In this document: positions 45,378-52,994 of the stretch, one piece after another
How the letters are laid out: the number at the start of each line of letters is the position of its first letter
Numbering within the stretch: position 1 is the stretch's first letter
Origin: Defluviitaleaceae bacterium
Lineage (GTDB): Bacteria > Bacillota > Clostridia > Lachnospirales > WQUN01
DNA length: 64,000 nucleotides
Direction of reading: 5' to 3'
NCBI GenBank assembly: GCA_009777845.1
Contig: WRLD01000005.1
Location: 52,243-116,242, forward strand
The notes under the pieces: model-generated
What the model was told of the DNA's origin: nothing
The model's database searches: none
The model's input: the letters and a program-made list of their open reading frames with translations, nothing else
Made by a program: the position numbers and the translations under genes

Positions 45378-45773
45378 ATGGAATATGTTCGTACAATGGT
45401 TGACAGTCCTAAAAGCGAAACAGCAAACACAAAAAATAAATCCGCTTTTGGTTGCCTTAAAAAATACGCCAATTCGTCACTGATACCGCAAGAGCAGGGG
45501 GCTTGGGAACGAGCAATGGTGGAAAAATTTACAAAAACAGGAGGTATTATGAAAAACAAATACAACAACAAAACACAAGAAGCTATCGGCTTATTTTGGG
45601 GAGCGGCGCTATTTATTGGCGTGCTAGTTTCAGTCATTATTGGCTTCCGCGGCAATATGCGTTCCGATTGGCTCTTTGCTGTTTTGGTGGGCGGTTGCGT
45701 GTTTCTTGCTGTGGGGCTTATGGCACAGGGGACGATTACCATATTAAAAGAGAAAGACGAAAAGGAAAATTAA
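45378..45773 (+). CDS. Composite small protein: antitoxin-like N-terminus joined to a two-helix membrane part
   Basis: A 131-residue frame. Residues 1-57 are soluble (KSAFGCLKKYANSSLIPQEQGAWERAMVEKF), a style known from small antitoxin-like proteins. Residues 58-131 hold two membrane helices (AIGLFWGAALFIGVLVSVIIGF and WLFAVLVGGCVFLAVGLMA). The internal ATG 45549 has AGGAGG 4 bp upstream, so the membrane part may be made on its own from the same frame. Two formerly separate genes that lost a stop codon would explain this. The frame before 45378 precedes the promoter. Function unknown. Confidence 0.5.
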   Translation: MEYVRTMVDSPKSETANTKNKSAFGCLKKYANSSLIPQEQGAWERAMVEKFTKTGGIMKNKYNNKTQEAIGLFWGAALFIGVLVSVIIGFRGNMRSDWLFAVLVGGCVFLAVGLMAQGTITILKEKDEKEN

Positions 45774-45824
45774 GCCTTATCTACAGCATTTTTCAAGGTT
45801 CAATTTTTTTTAGGAGTTGATGTT

Positions 45825-46079
45825 TTGAACAAGAAGAAATTACTTGCTCGCCTTCAAAGCAATCGCAAAAATGTCAGATATAATGACTTTATATTATTGG
45901 TGAAATCCTTCGGTTTCAAGTACAGACGAACGGAAGGAAGCCATAATATTTACAAGAATCCTATTATCAATGAAGCACTCAATCTACAGGAAGAAAAGGG
46001 CGAGGCAAAGCCCTATCAAGTCAAGCAGTTTTTGGCTATAATTGAAAAGTATAATTTAAAAATGGAGTGTGAACAATGA
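45825..46079 (+). CDS. HicA-family toxin, second system
   Basis: An 84-residue HicA-type protein. LVKSFGFKYRRTEGSHNIYKNP has the Gly-Ser-His motif with the catalytic His, and KPYQVKQFLAIIEKYNL is the C-terminal helix. It starts with TTG 45825, with AGGAG 8 bp upstream. It overlaps hicB by 4 bp. This copy is longer at the N-terminus than the one at 16477 and clearly divergent, so the two systems are not a recent duplication. Confidence 0.82.
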   Translation: MNKKKLLARLQSNRKNVRYNDFILLVKSFGFKYRRTEGSHNIYKNPIINEALNLQEEKGEAKPYQVKQFLAIIEKYNLKMECEQ

Positions 46080-46297
46080 GCTATTATCATATAAATGTTT
46101 TTTTCAGTGCAGAGGACGAGGGCTTTATAGCCGATATTCCCGATTTAAAAGGCTGTAGCGCGTTTGGGAATACACCAGAGCAAGCTCTGGCAGAGGTTCT
46201 AATAGCGAAAAAGCTATGGCTTGAGGTCGCACAGGAGGACAATATGGAAATACCAGAGCCAAAATACCGCCCAATGATATATCAAACAGTTATATAA
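46076..46297 (+). CDS. HicB-family antitoxin, second system
   Basis: A 73-residue HicB. YYHINVFFSAEDEGFIADIPDLKGCSAFGNTPEQALAEV is the classic HicB N-terminal domain. Unlike many members it has no DNA-binding C-terminal domain, so autorepression would need another factor. The ATG overlaps the hicA stop. A family D repeat begins 6 bp after its stop and separates it from the convergent pilC/gspF-like gene. Confidence 0.85.
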   Translation: MSYYHINVFFSAEDEGFIADIPDLKGCSAFGNTPEQALAEVLIAKKLWLEVAQEDNMEIPEPKYRPMIYQTVI

Positions 46298-46303
46298 CCC
46301 CCC

Positions 46304-46377
46304 ACCCTAAAGGCTCGTGACGATATTCCCACCAAAGTACAGCGGTAAAAAAGGGGGCTATGCCCCCTATGCCCCCA
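46304..46377. repeat. Family D repeat, copy 2 (terminator-like, inverted)
   Basis: TAAAGGCTCGTGACGATATTCCC and GGGGGCTATGCCCCC match copy 1 in inverse orientation. On the minus strand the hairpin (46367-46353) is followed by TTTTTT, so it terminates the pilC/gspF-like gene, whose VGA-TAG end is made by the repeat. It lies between convergent genes, as does copy 1. Confidence 0.8.
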
Positions 46378-47422
46378 CCGCCAACTGAAACGTCGGCAAA
46401 ATAATCGCAAGCATAACCACCCCAAGCACAACGCCCAGCACCAAGGTCACAACTGGCTCGATTAGCTTATTAACACGGCGTACCGCCCGCGAATGCGATT
46501 CTTCCAGGTATTCGCTGCATTTTTGTAACGCGGAGGCAAAGCTGCCGCTTTCCTCGCCCACCCGCGCCAGTTCAACAAGAATTGGCTCTACATAGGAAAG
46601 CTCACCGAGCGCATCACAAAACGCCACGCCCGAGCTTATTTTTGCGGCGAGCTTTTTCAAATCTGCCCTAATTACGCTATTTTCCAAAACCTCGCCGCAT
46701 AAAGGAACAGCCGCAGAAATATTTAACCCAGACGAAAGCAGCAACGCCAAAACCTGCGACAAATTTCGATTTATGTTTTGTCTGAAAATGGGAATTTTAA
46801 GAGCGGCAAAATGTGCGAGCCTGCTACGCAGGAAAAACGACATAGCGAGAAGAAAGCCCAGAAAACCGCACAAAACAGCCCCTCTGTTTGCGGCAAAAAA
46901 ATCAGCGGCCGCAAGCAGGCCCAACGTAAAGCGCGGAAGCGCGACACCCGAAGCGTCGAAAATTCGCGAATAACCGGGCAAAACAAACGTAACCGCCATA
47001 ACCAAAACGCCAAGCATCATAGCAGAAACAAGCAACGGATAGACCATTGCGGCGGTCAGCTCCTCCTCGTTTTTGGCTTTTGCATCATAATAATCTGCAA
47101 GCCGCGTAAACACCTCGGCGAGCTGTGCGACATGCTCGCCCACAGCGACATATCCGCACATAAACGCAGGAAACACACCCGCGCTTTTTAACGCAAGGGA
47201 AAGGCTCTCGCCCTGCAAAATCATTTTATGTAAATCCTTTACAGCCGCGCCGAGGGCGTTCCTCTGCCCCCCGAGCATAGGCAACGCCTCCTTTAGCGAA
47301 ATACCCGCATCTAAAAGAAACGCCAGCTTACGACAAAAAACAGCAAGCACGCGCTTTGACGGTTTTCTGCTGTAAAGCCTAAAACTCCGTTTTTTTGGTT
47401 TTTTTGGGGGAAGAATGGGCAT
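46367..47422 (-). CDS. Type II secretion / type IV pilus inner-membrane protein (GspF/PilC family)
   Basis: A 351-residue polytopic protein with two GspF domains. FCRKLAFLLDAGISLKEALPML begins the first and VLALLLSSGLNISAAVPL the second. Helices such as VYPLLVSAMMLGVLVMAVTFVLPGYSRIF follow the family pattern, and YVEPILVELARVGEESGSF is the second-domain signature. These proteins are platforms for pilus or pseudopilus assembly and work with an ATPase and prepilins, none of which is adjacent. The gene stands between repeats, so it may be a remnant of a larger locus or work in trans. Confidence 0.85.
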   Translation of the reverse strand: MPILPPKKPKKRSFRLYSRKPSKRVLAVFCRKLAFLLDAGISLKEALPMLGGQRNALGAAVKDLHKMILQGESLSLALKSAGVFPAFMCGYVAVGEHVAQLAEVFTRLADYYDAKAKNEEELTAAMVYPLLVSAMMLGVLVMAVTFVLPGYSRIFDASGVALPRFTLGLLAAADFFAANRGAVLCGFLGFLLAMSFFLRSRLAHFAALKIPIFRQNINRNLSQVLALLLSSGLNISAAVPLCGEVLENSVIRADLKKLAAKISSGVAFCDALGELSYVEPILVELARVGEESGSFASALQKCSEYLEESHSRAVRRVNKLIEPVVTLVLGVVLGVVMLAIILPTFQLAVGA

Positions 47423-47458
47423 GAATGCACCTCTCGTTTATTTAACTGATTTAAAAGA

Positions 47459-47818
47459 CAATGGAACGCGGATTTTTAAAGGCATGGAACGCGGATTTAC
47501 GCGGATTTAACGGATTTTCGCGGATTTTTTCTCGCGCTTATTAAAAACTAACGAAATGCGAATTACGTGAGGTTTTTAATTGCACGGATTCGTCCGTACT
47601 TCTGCTGTGCCTCTCGCCCTCTGTGCCTCTGTGTGAAAATTCTTTTAAACTAAAGAACGAGGCTTTACACTTTACCTAAGTTTTTTATTTGTCAAAAAGA
47701 TTTTCACACAGAGGCACAGAGGCACAGAGGGAGCGAGGCAGTGCAGGAGTACGGACGTAAAAAAGTGTGTTATAACACGGATTTAACGGATTTACGCAGA
47801 TTTTCGCGGATTTTATCC
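47459..47818. repeat. Family A tracts (copy 4) flanking a family C inverted repeat
   Basis: A units at 47459-47531 (GGAACGCGGATTTACGCGG) and 47777-47818. Between them is a family C hairpin (about 47586-47753), with TCCGTACTTCTGCTGTGCC at the left matched by GGCAGTGCAGGAGTACGGA at the right and CACAGAGG units inside. The 398-bp gap 47423-47820 holds nothing else. Confidence 0.85.
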
Positions 47819-47820
47819 TA

Positions 47821-48864
47821 TCAATTCACAATCGTCCCCCCACCCACCACAACCTCCCCATCATAACAAACCACAGCCTGCCCCGCAGTAATCGCCCTTT
47901 GCGGCGAATCAAATTCCAAATAAAGCTCGTCGCCGCCCGTCTGCCAAAGCGTAGCAGGCTCGGACGTATGCGCGTAGCGTATTTTTGCCTGCACGCGCAT
48001 TTTGCCGTCCAGCTTGTCGAACGGAATAAGATTTATGTCGTTCGCGCGTACTTCCTTTGAAAAAAGCTCGTCCGAAGCACCAAGCACTACGGTATTTTCC
48101 TTAATCGCGGTAACAAAAAGCGGCTGCGGCGCGGAAATTCCCAAGCCCTTCCTCTGCCCAATGGTGTAATTGATTATGCCCCTGTGCTTGCCGAGGATTT
48201 CGCCGTCCTTGTTTACAAAATTTCCCTCTTGCGGCGCGCGGCCTGTGTAGCCTGTGATAAAGCCCGCGTAATCGCCGCTAGGCACGAAGCAAATATCTTG
48301 GCTGTCGCGCTTTTTTGCGTTAATCAAGCTCCGCGCTTGGGCGATGGCGCGTACCTCGTCCTTTGTAAGCTCGCCCAACGGAAAAACTGTTTTCGCCAAC
48401 TGCTCTTGCTTCATGGCGTAGAGTACGTAGCTCTGGTCTTTGGTCGAATCCAAGCCCTTTTTAAGTAAAAATCTGCCCTCCTTGGAAATTCTTGCATAAT
48501 GCCCCGTAGCGATTGCGTCACATTCTAATTCCTTGGCGCGGTGCAGAAATTTCTCAAATTTAACAAAGCGATTGCAGTCGATACAAGGGTTGGGCGTTAG
48601 TCCGTTCAAATACATTTTCACGAAGCGCGCCATTACCTCTGCGGCAAAGGCTTCCTTGTAATTAAATACGTAAAAGGGTATGCCGATTGCGTTCGCCACG
48701 GCGCGAGCGTCCTCCGCATCGGAAAGCGTACAGCAAGAACGCGCCCCCTCCTCGCCGTCAAACAGCTTCATCATCGCGCCTATTATTTCATGCCCTTGCT
48801 CCGCAAGTAAATACGCCGCCACGGACGAGTCTACGCCGCCGCTCATTGCCGTAAGTATTCTCAT
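47821..48864 (-). CDS. mnmA: tRNA-specific 2-thiouridylase MnmA
   Basis: A 347-residue enzyme that thiolates U34 of tRNA-Lys, -Glu and -Gln. The PP-loop is AMSGGVDSSVAAYLL. The two catalytic cysteines are in TPNPCIDCNRFVKF and SQDICFVPSGDY, and TGHYARIS and GQRKGLGI are intact. It overlaps the end of obgE by 4 bp. The substrate tRNA-Glu (TTC) is encoded 19 kb away in the same window. No cysteine desulfurase gene is adjacent. Confidence 0.95.
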   Translation of the reverse strand: MRILTAMSGGVDSSVAAYLLAEQGHEIIGAMMKLFDGEEGARSCCTLSDAEDARAVANAIGIPFYVFNYKEAFAAEVMARFVKMYLNGLTPNPCIDCNRFVKFEKFLHRAKELECDAIATGHYARISKEGRFLLKKGLDSTKDQSYVLYAMKQEQLAKTVFPLGELTKDEVRAIAQARSLINAKKRDSQDICFVPSGDYAGFITGYTGRAPQEGNFVNKDGEILGKHRGIINYTIGQRKGLGISAPQPLFVTAIKENTVVLGASDELFSKEVRANDINLIPFDKLDGKMRVQAKIRYAHTSEPATLWQTGGDELYLEFDSPQRAITAGQAVVCYDGEVVVGGGTIVN

Positions 48865-50165
48865 TTCCAGTAATCAAACTCCAGCTCATATATTTGTACG
48901 GTATCGTTTTCTTCTATTCCCAAGGCTTCCAAGCGTTCTATTATTCCGCGGTCACGCATGTATTTTTGGAAAAACGCAAAGCCGCGCTCGTCCGCCATAT
49001 TCGTATAGCCCAACAAACGCTCTATTCCTGCGCCCTCTACGCGGTACCGCCCGTCCTTTACCTTTTCCACGGTAATAAATTCTTCCTCGCGTTCTTTCTC
49101 GAAATACAGCTCATAATCTGGCTCAAAATCCGTGGTCTGCGGCGTTTCCGCCAAAATTTTTGCCGCGCCGCGCATTAGCTCGTCCACGCCCTCGCTCGTA
49201 GCGGCGGAAATTGTATAAACCGCCCAGTTTTTCTGTGCGGCGTAGCTTTTCACTTCGTTTAAATAGTCCTCGTCAATGGACAGGTCGGCCTTGTTCATGG
49301 CGATTAGCTGCGGTCGCTCCAAAAGCGTTGGATTAAACGCCAAAAGCTCCGCGTTTATTTTTTCGAGTGCCTGCAAGGGCGTTAATTCGCCCTCTAGCAT
49401 CGCGCCGTCCACTACGTGAATAAGCGCGCGCGTACGCTCGATATGCCGCAGAAAATCGAAGCCAAGCCCCACGCCCGTACTCGCGCCCTCAATCAAGCCG
49501 GGTATGTCCGCGAGTACAAAATCCTGCTCGTTGTGCAGTCGAACGACACCAAGATTAGGCGCGAGCGTTGTAAATTTATAGTTGGCGATTTTTGGGTTTG
49601 CCTTTGTTACACGAGAAAGCAAGGTTGACTTCCCTGCGTTGGGAAAGCCGATAATTCCCACGTCTGCGATTAGCTTTAGCTCCAGTGTAACTTGAAACGA
49701 ACGCCCCGCCTTTCCGTCCTCGGAAAATTTTGGTGCTTGGCGCGAGGGTGTGGCAAAATGCTGATTTCCGCGACCGCCGCGGCCGCCCTTTGCCAAAATT
49801 CGCGGCTCGTTCGCGGAGCTTATGTCCGCCATTACTAGCCCTGTGGGCTTGCCTGTTTCGTCCGTTTCCCAGCCGTAGCGGATTAGCGTACCCACAGGCA
49901 CTTTCAAAATTAAATCGTTGCCGTTTTTGCCCTTGCATTTACTGCCGCCGCCGTTGCCGCCTGCCTCGGCGTTAAAATTCTTCTTGTACCGAAAGTCCAC
50001 AAGCGTGTTAATTCCCGTATCGCCGACAAAAACTACATCGCCGCCCTTGCCGCCGTCGCCGCCGTCGGGGCCGCCGTTCGGTACGTACTTTTCGCGCCTA
50101 AAGCTGATGTTTCCGTGGCCGCCCCTGCCCGATTCTATTGTTATTTTTACTGTGTCTACGAACAT
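48861..50165 (-). CDS. obgE: GTPase ObgE/CgtA
   Basis: A 434-residue Obg GTPase, required for 50S maturation and linked to stress and sporulation control. The glycine-rich Obg domain (GRGGHGNISFRREKYVPNGG) is followed by the G domain with GFPNAGKSTLLS, DIPGLIEGAS and NKADL. The C-terminal OCT domain of Gram-positives is present (about 345-425). The rplU-rpmA genes that usually precede obg are absent. Upstream and nearly abutting is a glycosyltransferase gene. Confidence 0.96.
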   Translation of the reverse strand: MFVDTVKITIESGRGGHGNISFRREKYVPNGGPDGGDGGKGGDVVFVGDTGINTLVDFRYKKNFNAEAGGNGGGSKCKGKNGNDLILKVPVGTLIRYGWETDETGKPTGLVMADISSANEPRILAKGGRGGRGNQHFATPSRQAPKFSEDGKAGRSFQVTLELKLIADVGIIGFPNAGKSTLLSRVTKANPKIANYKFTTLAPNLGVVRLHNEQDFVLADIPGLIEGASTGVGLGFDFLRHIERTRALIHVVDGAMLEGELTPLQALEKINAELLAFNPTLLERPQLIAMNKADLSIDEDYLNEVKSYAAQKNWAVYTISAATSEGVDELMRGAAKILAETPQTTDFEPDYELYFEKEREEEFITVEKVKDGRYRVEGAGIERLLGYTNMADERGFAFFQKYMRDRGIIERLEALGIEENDTVQIYELEFDYWK

Positions 50166-52265
50166 TTATTTTTTCCTCTTTCCTATTAGTAGAAAATGCG
50201 GATACCATAATTTATGAACCTTTTTAATTTCTACCTCGAAGCCATTTTCCTTTAAAAACGCCAAAATTACAAGCGGATAAACATTTTCAAAATTTGTACA
50301 GTTTATAATTCTGTCGTGCATACTGCTGCAAAAATTCCCGAGCTTGTGGGCGGAATCGATGTCCTTTATTATTATAATATCAAATATTTCCACGATTTTT
50401 GGCAAAATCCCTTGCCAAAAATCGGGCGGCAGGTGGTGTATTACATCGCACATAAAAATGGCGTTTTTTTCGCCCTCGCCCTTGGGTAGTATTTCTAATG
50501 CTTCCATTATATCACTGTGCAGGGATATTTTGGGGCTTACATTTTGCGGTATGTTCTGCAAATTTGTGTCTACAGCATAAATCCTGGCGTTGAATTTTTC
50601 AAAATATTCGCTCCAGAAAAGCGTGCCTGCGCCGAAGTCTACTATATTTTGCACGTCTGAAAACGCGCCGTCTATCGCTTGCTTTATTTCATTTACTGGC
50701 AAAACGATTTTTCGCCCATGGTATTTTAAAAAGCCATAGGAATTATTTACCTTTTCGTTTAATGTAACTATGCCGTACGCCGCCAAGAGTGCGAATATTG
50801 GCTCTAGTAAAATTCTGTAGCGTGCTTGTGTTACGCCGAGTAATAGAACTAGGGTGTAGCCGATTGTGGTGGTTAGGAGGAAGATTAGGGGGGCGGTTGT
50901 GTTCTTGTTACTAGTCGCTGGAGCATGTGAGAGGTCGCTACTTTTCGTGATGTCGTGTGTGTTATCACGACCGTTCGCCGAAATTGCAAGCGGTGCAACC
51001 GCCGTGCCAATGGCGGAAAACAACATAAGCACAAAAACAAACGCCGTGAAGCCCGTCCACAAAAAACCGCCCAAAACACCCTGCGTAGCAGGCTCTTGCA
51101 TTACCCAGCCCAAAACGCCCTCGTCGCCAAAGGTTATTCGCGCCTTTTGCCACAAAACAGAGGGAACATTCGCTTGCCTAAACATTTCCCGCGCATTACG
51201 CGAAAGCTCGTCCATTACCAAGGCTTGATTATTGTCGTATTTTTCCATCAACTCGTCAAACTGCTCAAAAACTGGAACGAGCGTATGCCTTCCCTCGCCG
51301 TCCACCGACCACGCAAACGCCATATACATACCGTTAGAACTAACCGTTTGCATGTCAAACGTCCGCCGTATTCCGTAGCGTACAAGCCCATGACCCGCAC
51401 CGAATACCGCAAAAAAGACAAGCGCGAAAACCGTCCACTGCTTGAACGTACTTTTCGTGACGTTGTGTGGCTTTCCATGTTCGTTCGCCGAAGTCGCAAG
51501 CGGCGCAGCCGCCTTACGCTCGGCGATTTTGGTGAATATTTCCACACAGAAAAACGCAATCAAAAACACAATCCCGATTGGCTTCAAAAAGTCGGTAAAC
51601 GCGGCAAAAACCGCCGAAAGGCACAGGAATTTATACTTGTCTGGCGTTTCATAAAATCGAATAATACAATAAAATAAGCAGAAAAACAAGAAAATAAAGA
51701 AATGGTCGGGCGTAGTAATCGCAGACCACACAATTAAATTGGGGTTAAAAACAAAAAGCGCGACAGCGACAAACGCCGAAGCAAAGGAAAACAATCGCCT
51801 TGCCGACAAGTAAATGACACAGGCAGAAAGCACGTACAAGCCATAGTTCAAAAACAGCATATACCGCACGCTCGCGCCGAAAACGCCATACACAAGCCGA
51901 GTAAGCGCGTAAAAAGGAAACCACGCAGGAAAACGCGAATAATAAAGCGCGAACTCCTCGCCGCCACCGTTCACCAACGCCAAATGCGCCCGCCCAAAGT
52001 CCTGCATTTGTGCAGGCTGGAAAAACCGCTGTGCCATCACCCTAAGAATTAGCCCCATAATAATGATAACAGCGACATACAGCCTCTGCTTAAATTCGCT
52101 CTTTTCCTGCGAATTAACGCCAAAAAACGCAAAACAAAAAACAACGCCAAGCGACAACAGCGTAAAGCCCACGTCCCTAGAGCTTAACAGGCTAAACGTA
52201 GAAAAGAGTAATAGCCAGAGTGCGTTAAGCAGGAAAAATAGTTTGTAAAGATTGTAAGGTTTCAT
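50166..52265 (-). CDS. Membrane glycosyltransferase-like protein fused to a SAM methyltransferase domain
   Basis: A 699-residue protein. Residues about 1-520 have roughly ten membrane helices and a first-loop Asp (MQDFGRAHLAL) with YYSRFPAWFPFYALTRLVYG, as in GT-C (ArnT/PMT/GT39-like) glycosyltransferases that use lipid-linked sugars. Residues about 535-699 are a class I methyltransferase (IVDFGAGTLFWSEYF, MCDVIHHLPPDFW). Fusion of the two is unusual. ATG 52265 follows GGAG. The longer frame back to 52358 is read from a family A repeat. Two related 21-codon inserts (AAPLATSANEHGKPHNVTKS and VAPLAISANGRDNTHDITKS) lie in loops. It abuts obgE. Confidence 0.8.
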   Translation of the reverse strand: MKPYNLYKLFFLLNALWLLLFSTFSLLSSRDVGFTLLSLGVVFCFAFFGVNSQEKSEFKQRLYVAVIIIMGLILRVMAQRFFQPAQMQDFGRAHLALVNGGGEEFALYYSRFPAWFPFYALTRLVYGVFGASVRYMLFLNYGLYVLSACVIYLSARRLFSFASAFVAVALFVFNPNLIVWSAITTPDHFFIFLFFCLFYCIIRFYETPDKYKFLCLSAVFAAFTDFLKPIGIVFLIAFFCVEIFTKIAERKAAAPLATSANEHGKPHNVTKSTFKQWTVFALVFFAVFGAGHGLVRYGIRRTFDMQTVSSNGMYMAFAWSVDGEGRHTLVPVFEQFDELMEKYDNNQALVMDELSRNAREMFRQANVPSVLWQKARITFGDEGVLGWVMQEPATQGVLGGFLWTGFTAFVFVLMLFSAIGTAVAPLAISANGRDNTHDITKSSDLSHAPATSNKNTTAPLIFLLTTTIGYTLVLLLGVTQARYRILLEPIFALLAAYGIVTLNEKVNNSYGFLKYHGRKIVLPVNEIKQAIDGAFSDVQNIVDFGAGTLFWSEYFEKFNARIYAVDTNLQNIPQNVSPKISLHSDIMEALEILPKGEGEKNAIFMCDVIHHLPPDFWQGILPKIVEIFDIIIIKDIDSAHKLGNFCSSMHDRIINCTNFENVYPLVILAFLKENGFEVEIKKVHKLWYPHFLLIGKRKK
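50941..51003. repeat. Intragenic 63-bp repeat, copy 2
   Basis: CTTTTCGTGATGTCGTGTGT at the left and GCAAGCGGTGCAACCGCC at the right. It is the same length as the unit at 51451-51513 and 50 of 63 bases are identical by hand alignment. It adds 21 codons to the glycosyltransferase in the same frame as the other copy. Confidence 0.75.
51451..51513. repeat. Intragenic 63-bp repeat, copy 1
   Basis: CTTTTCGTGACGTTGTGTGG at the left and GCAAGCGGCGCAGCCGCC at the right. It lies in a hydrophilic loop between two membrane helices of the glycosyltransferase part. Confidence 0.75.
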
Positions 52266-52317
52266 TTGTTTCTCCATGGTTTCTACGGTTTTTAGAATTT
52301 TAGTTTTAAAAGCGACT

Positions 52318-52492
52318 AAATGCGGATTTAGCGGATTTAAGGGATTCAAGGGCTTCACACGGATTTAGCGGATTTTCACGGATTACGCGGATTGGCTCGT
52401 TGCAAAATCCACGAAAATCCGATAATTCCGATACGCCCGATAAAATCCGCGTAAATCTGCGTAAATCCGCTAAATCCGCGTTTAATTTACAC
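52318..52492. repeat. Family A tract, copy 5 (longest)
   Basis: About 175 bp of GCGGATTTA-type units and their inverse (AATCCGCGTAAATC). It precedes the shared linker and two family B copies. The 542-bp gap 52266-52807 is entirely repeat DNA plus the start region of the glycosyltransferase gene. Confidence 0.85.
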
Positions 52493-52524
52493 ATTTCAGC
52501 TTCGTTCGTTTGTCGGGGGTACTT

Positions 52525-52635
52525 GTAGGGGACGGATTTATCCGTCCCGAGATTACCTCGTTCTGCGTTAATGGACGTTACCCTGCCCGAATTGACGAGC
52601 GTGCATACCTCGGGACGGACAAGTCCGTCCCCTAC
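52525..52635. repeat. Family B element, copy 4 (111 bp)
   Basis: Ends GTAGGGGACGGATTTATCC and GGACAAGTCCGTCCCCTAC, interior in the orientation of copies 1 and 2. It is followed after 43 bp by copy 5, the closest pair in the window. Confidence 0.9.
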
Positions 52636-52678
52636 AAGTTAGTGTATTTCAGCTTCGTTCGTTTATCGTGGGGTACGT

Positions 52679-52788
52679 GTAGGGGACGGATTTATCCGTC
52701 CCGAGGTACGCCGTTAATCAATTTAGGGCGGGTAACGTCCATTAACGCAGAGCGAAGTCACCTCGGGACGGACAAGTCCGTCCCCTAC
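52679..52788. repeat. Family B element, copy 5 (110 bp, interior inverted)
   Basis: Same ends as copy 4 but the interior is in the opposite orientation, like copy 3. It is preceded by a second linker copy (TTTCAGCTTCGTTCGTTTATC). Confidence 0.9.
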
Positions 52789-52807
52789 AAAAAACCTGCA
52801 AATTCTC

Positions 52808-52993
52808 TTACCCTGTTTGCACTGGTTTAAGCCCTCGTTTTGCCATATAATCATCTGCGGTAATATATTCCCCACGGGCGATTTGCCCAAAACCCTCTTT
52901 TATTCTTAACTCTTGCCCCTCGCCCCTAGCTATTTCCCTACGAGATTCATTTATCGCACTAATATCTTCTTCGGAAAAATAATCAAAATCCAC
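52808..52993 (-). CDS. Small antitoxin-like protein
   Basis: A 61-residue acidic protein starting VDFDYFSEEDISAINESRREIARGEGQEL and ending YITADDYMAKRGLKP. A C-terminal 'xxDxxxKRGL' tail is common in RelB/Phd-type antitoxins, but no toxin gene is next to it. GTG 52993 is preferred over the longer frame, since GGGGGAGGG lies 6 bp upstream and the start then follows the methyltransferase stop by 1 bp. It is the last gene of the polyamine operon. Family B copy 5 begins 20 bp after its stop. Confidence 0.5.
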   Translation of the reverse strand: MDFDYFSEEDISAINESRREIARGEGQELRIKEGFGQIARGEYITADDYMAKRGLKPVQTG

Positions 52994-52994
52994 C

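Noticed and set aside
52277..52358. Extended N-terminus of the glycosyltransferase (MKPLNPLNPLNP...)
   Set aside because: These codons are read from a family A tract. A ribosome binding site favours ATG 52265.
52318..52492. Regular short repeats resembling a CRISPR array
   Set aside because: Units of 9-12 bp with both orientations mixed and no unique spacers. No cas genes are present.
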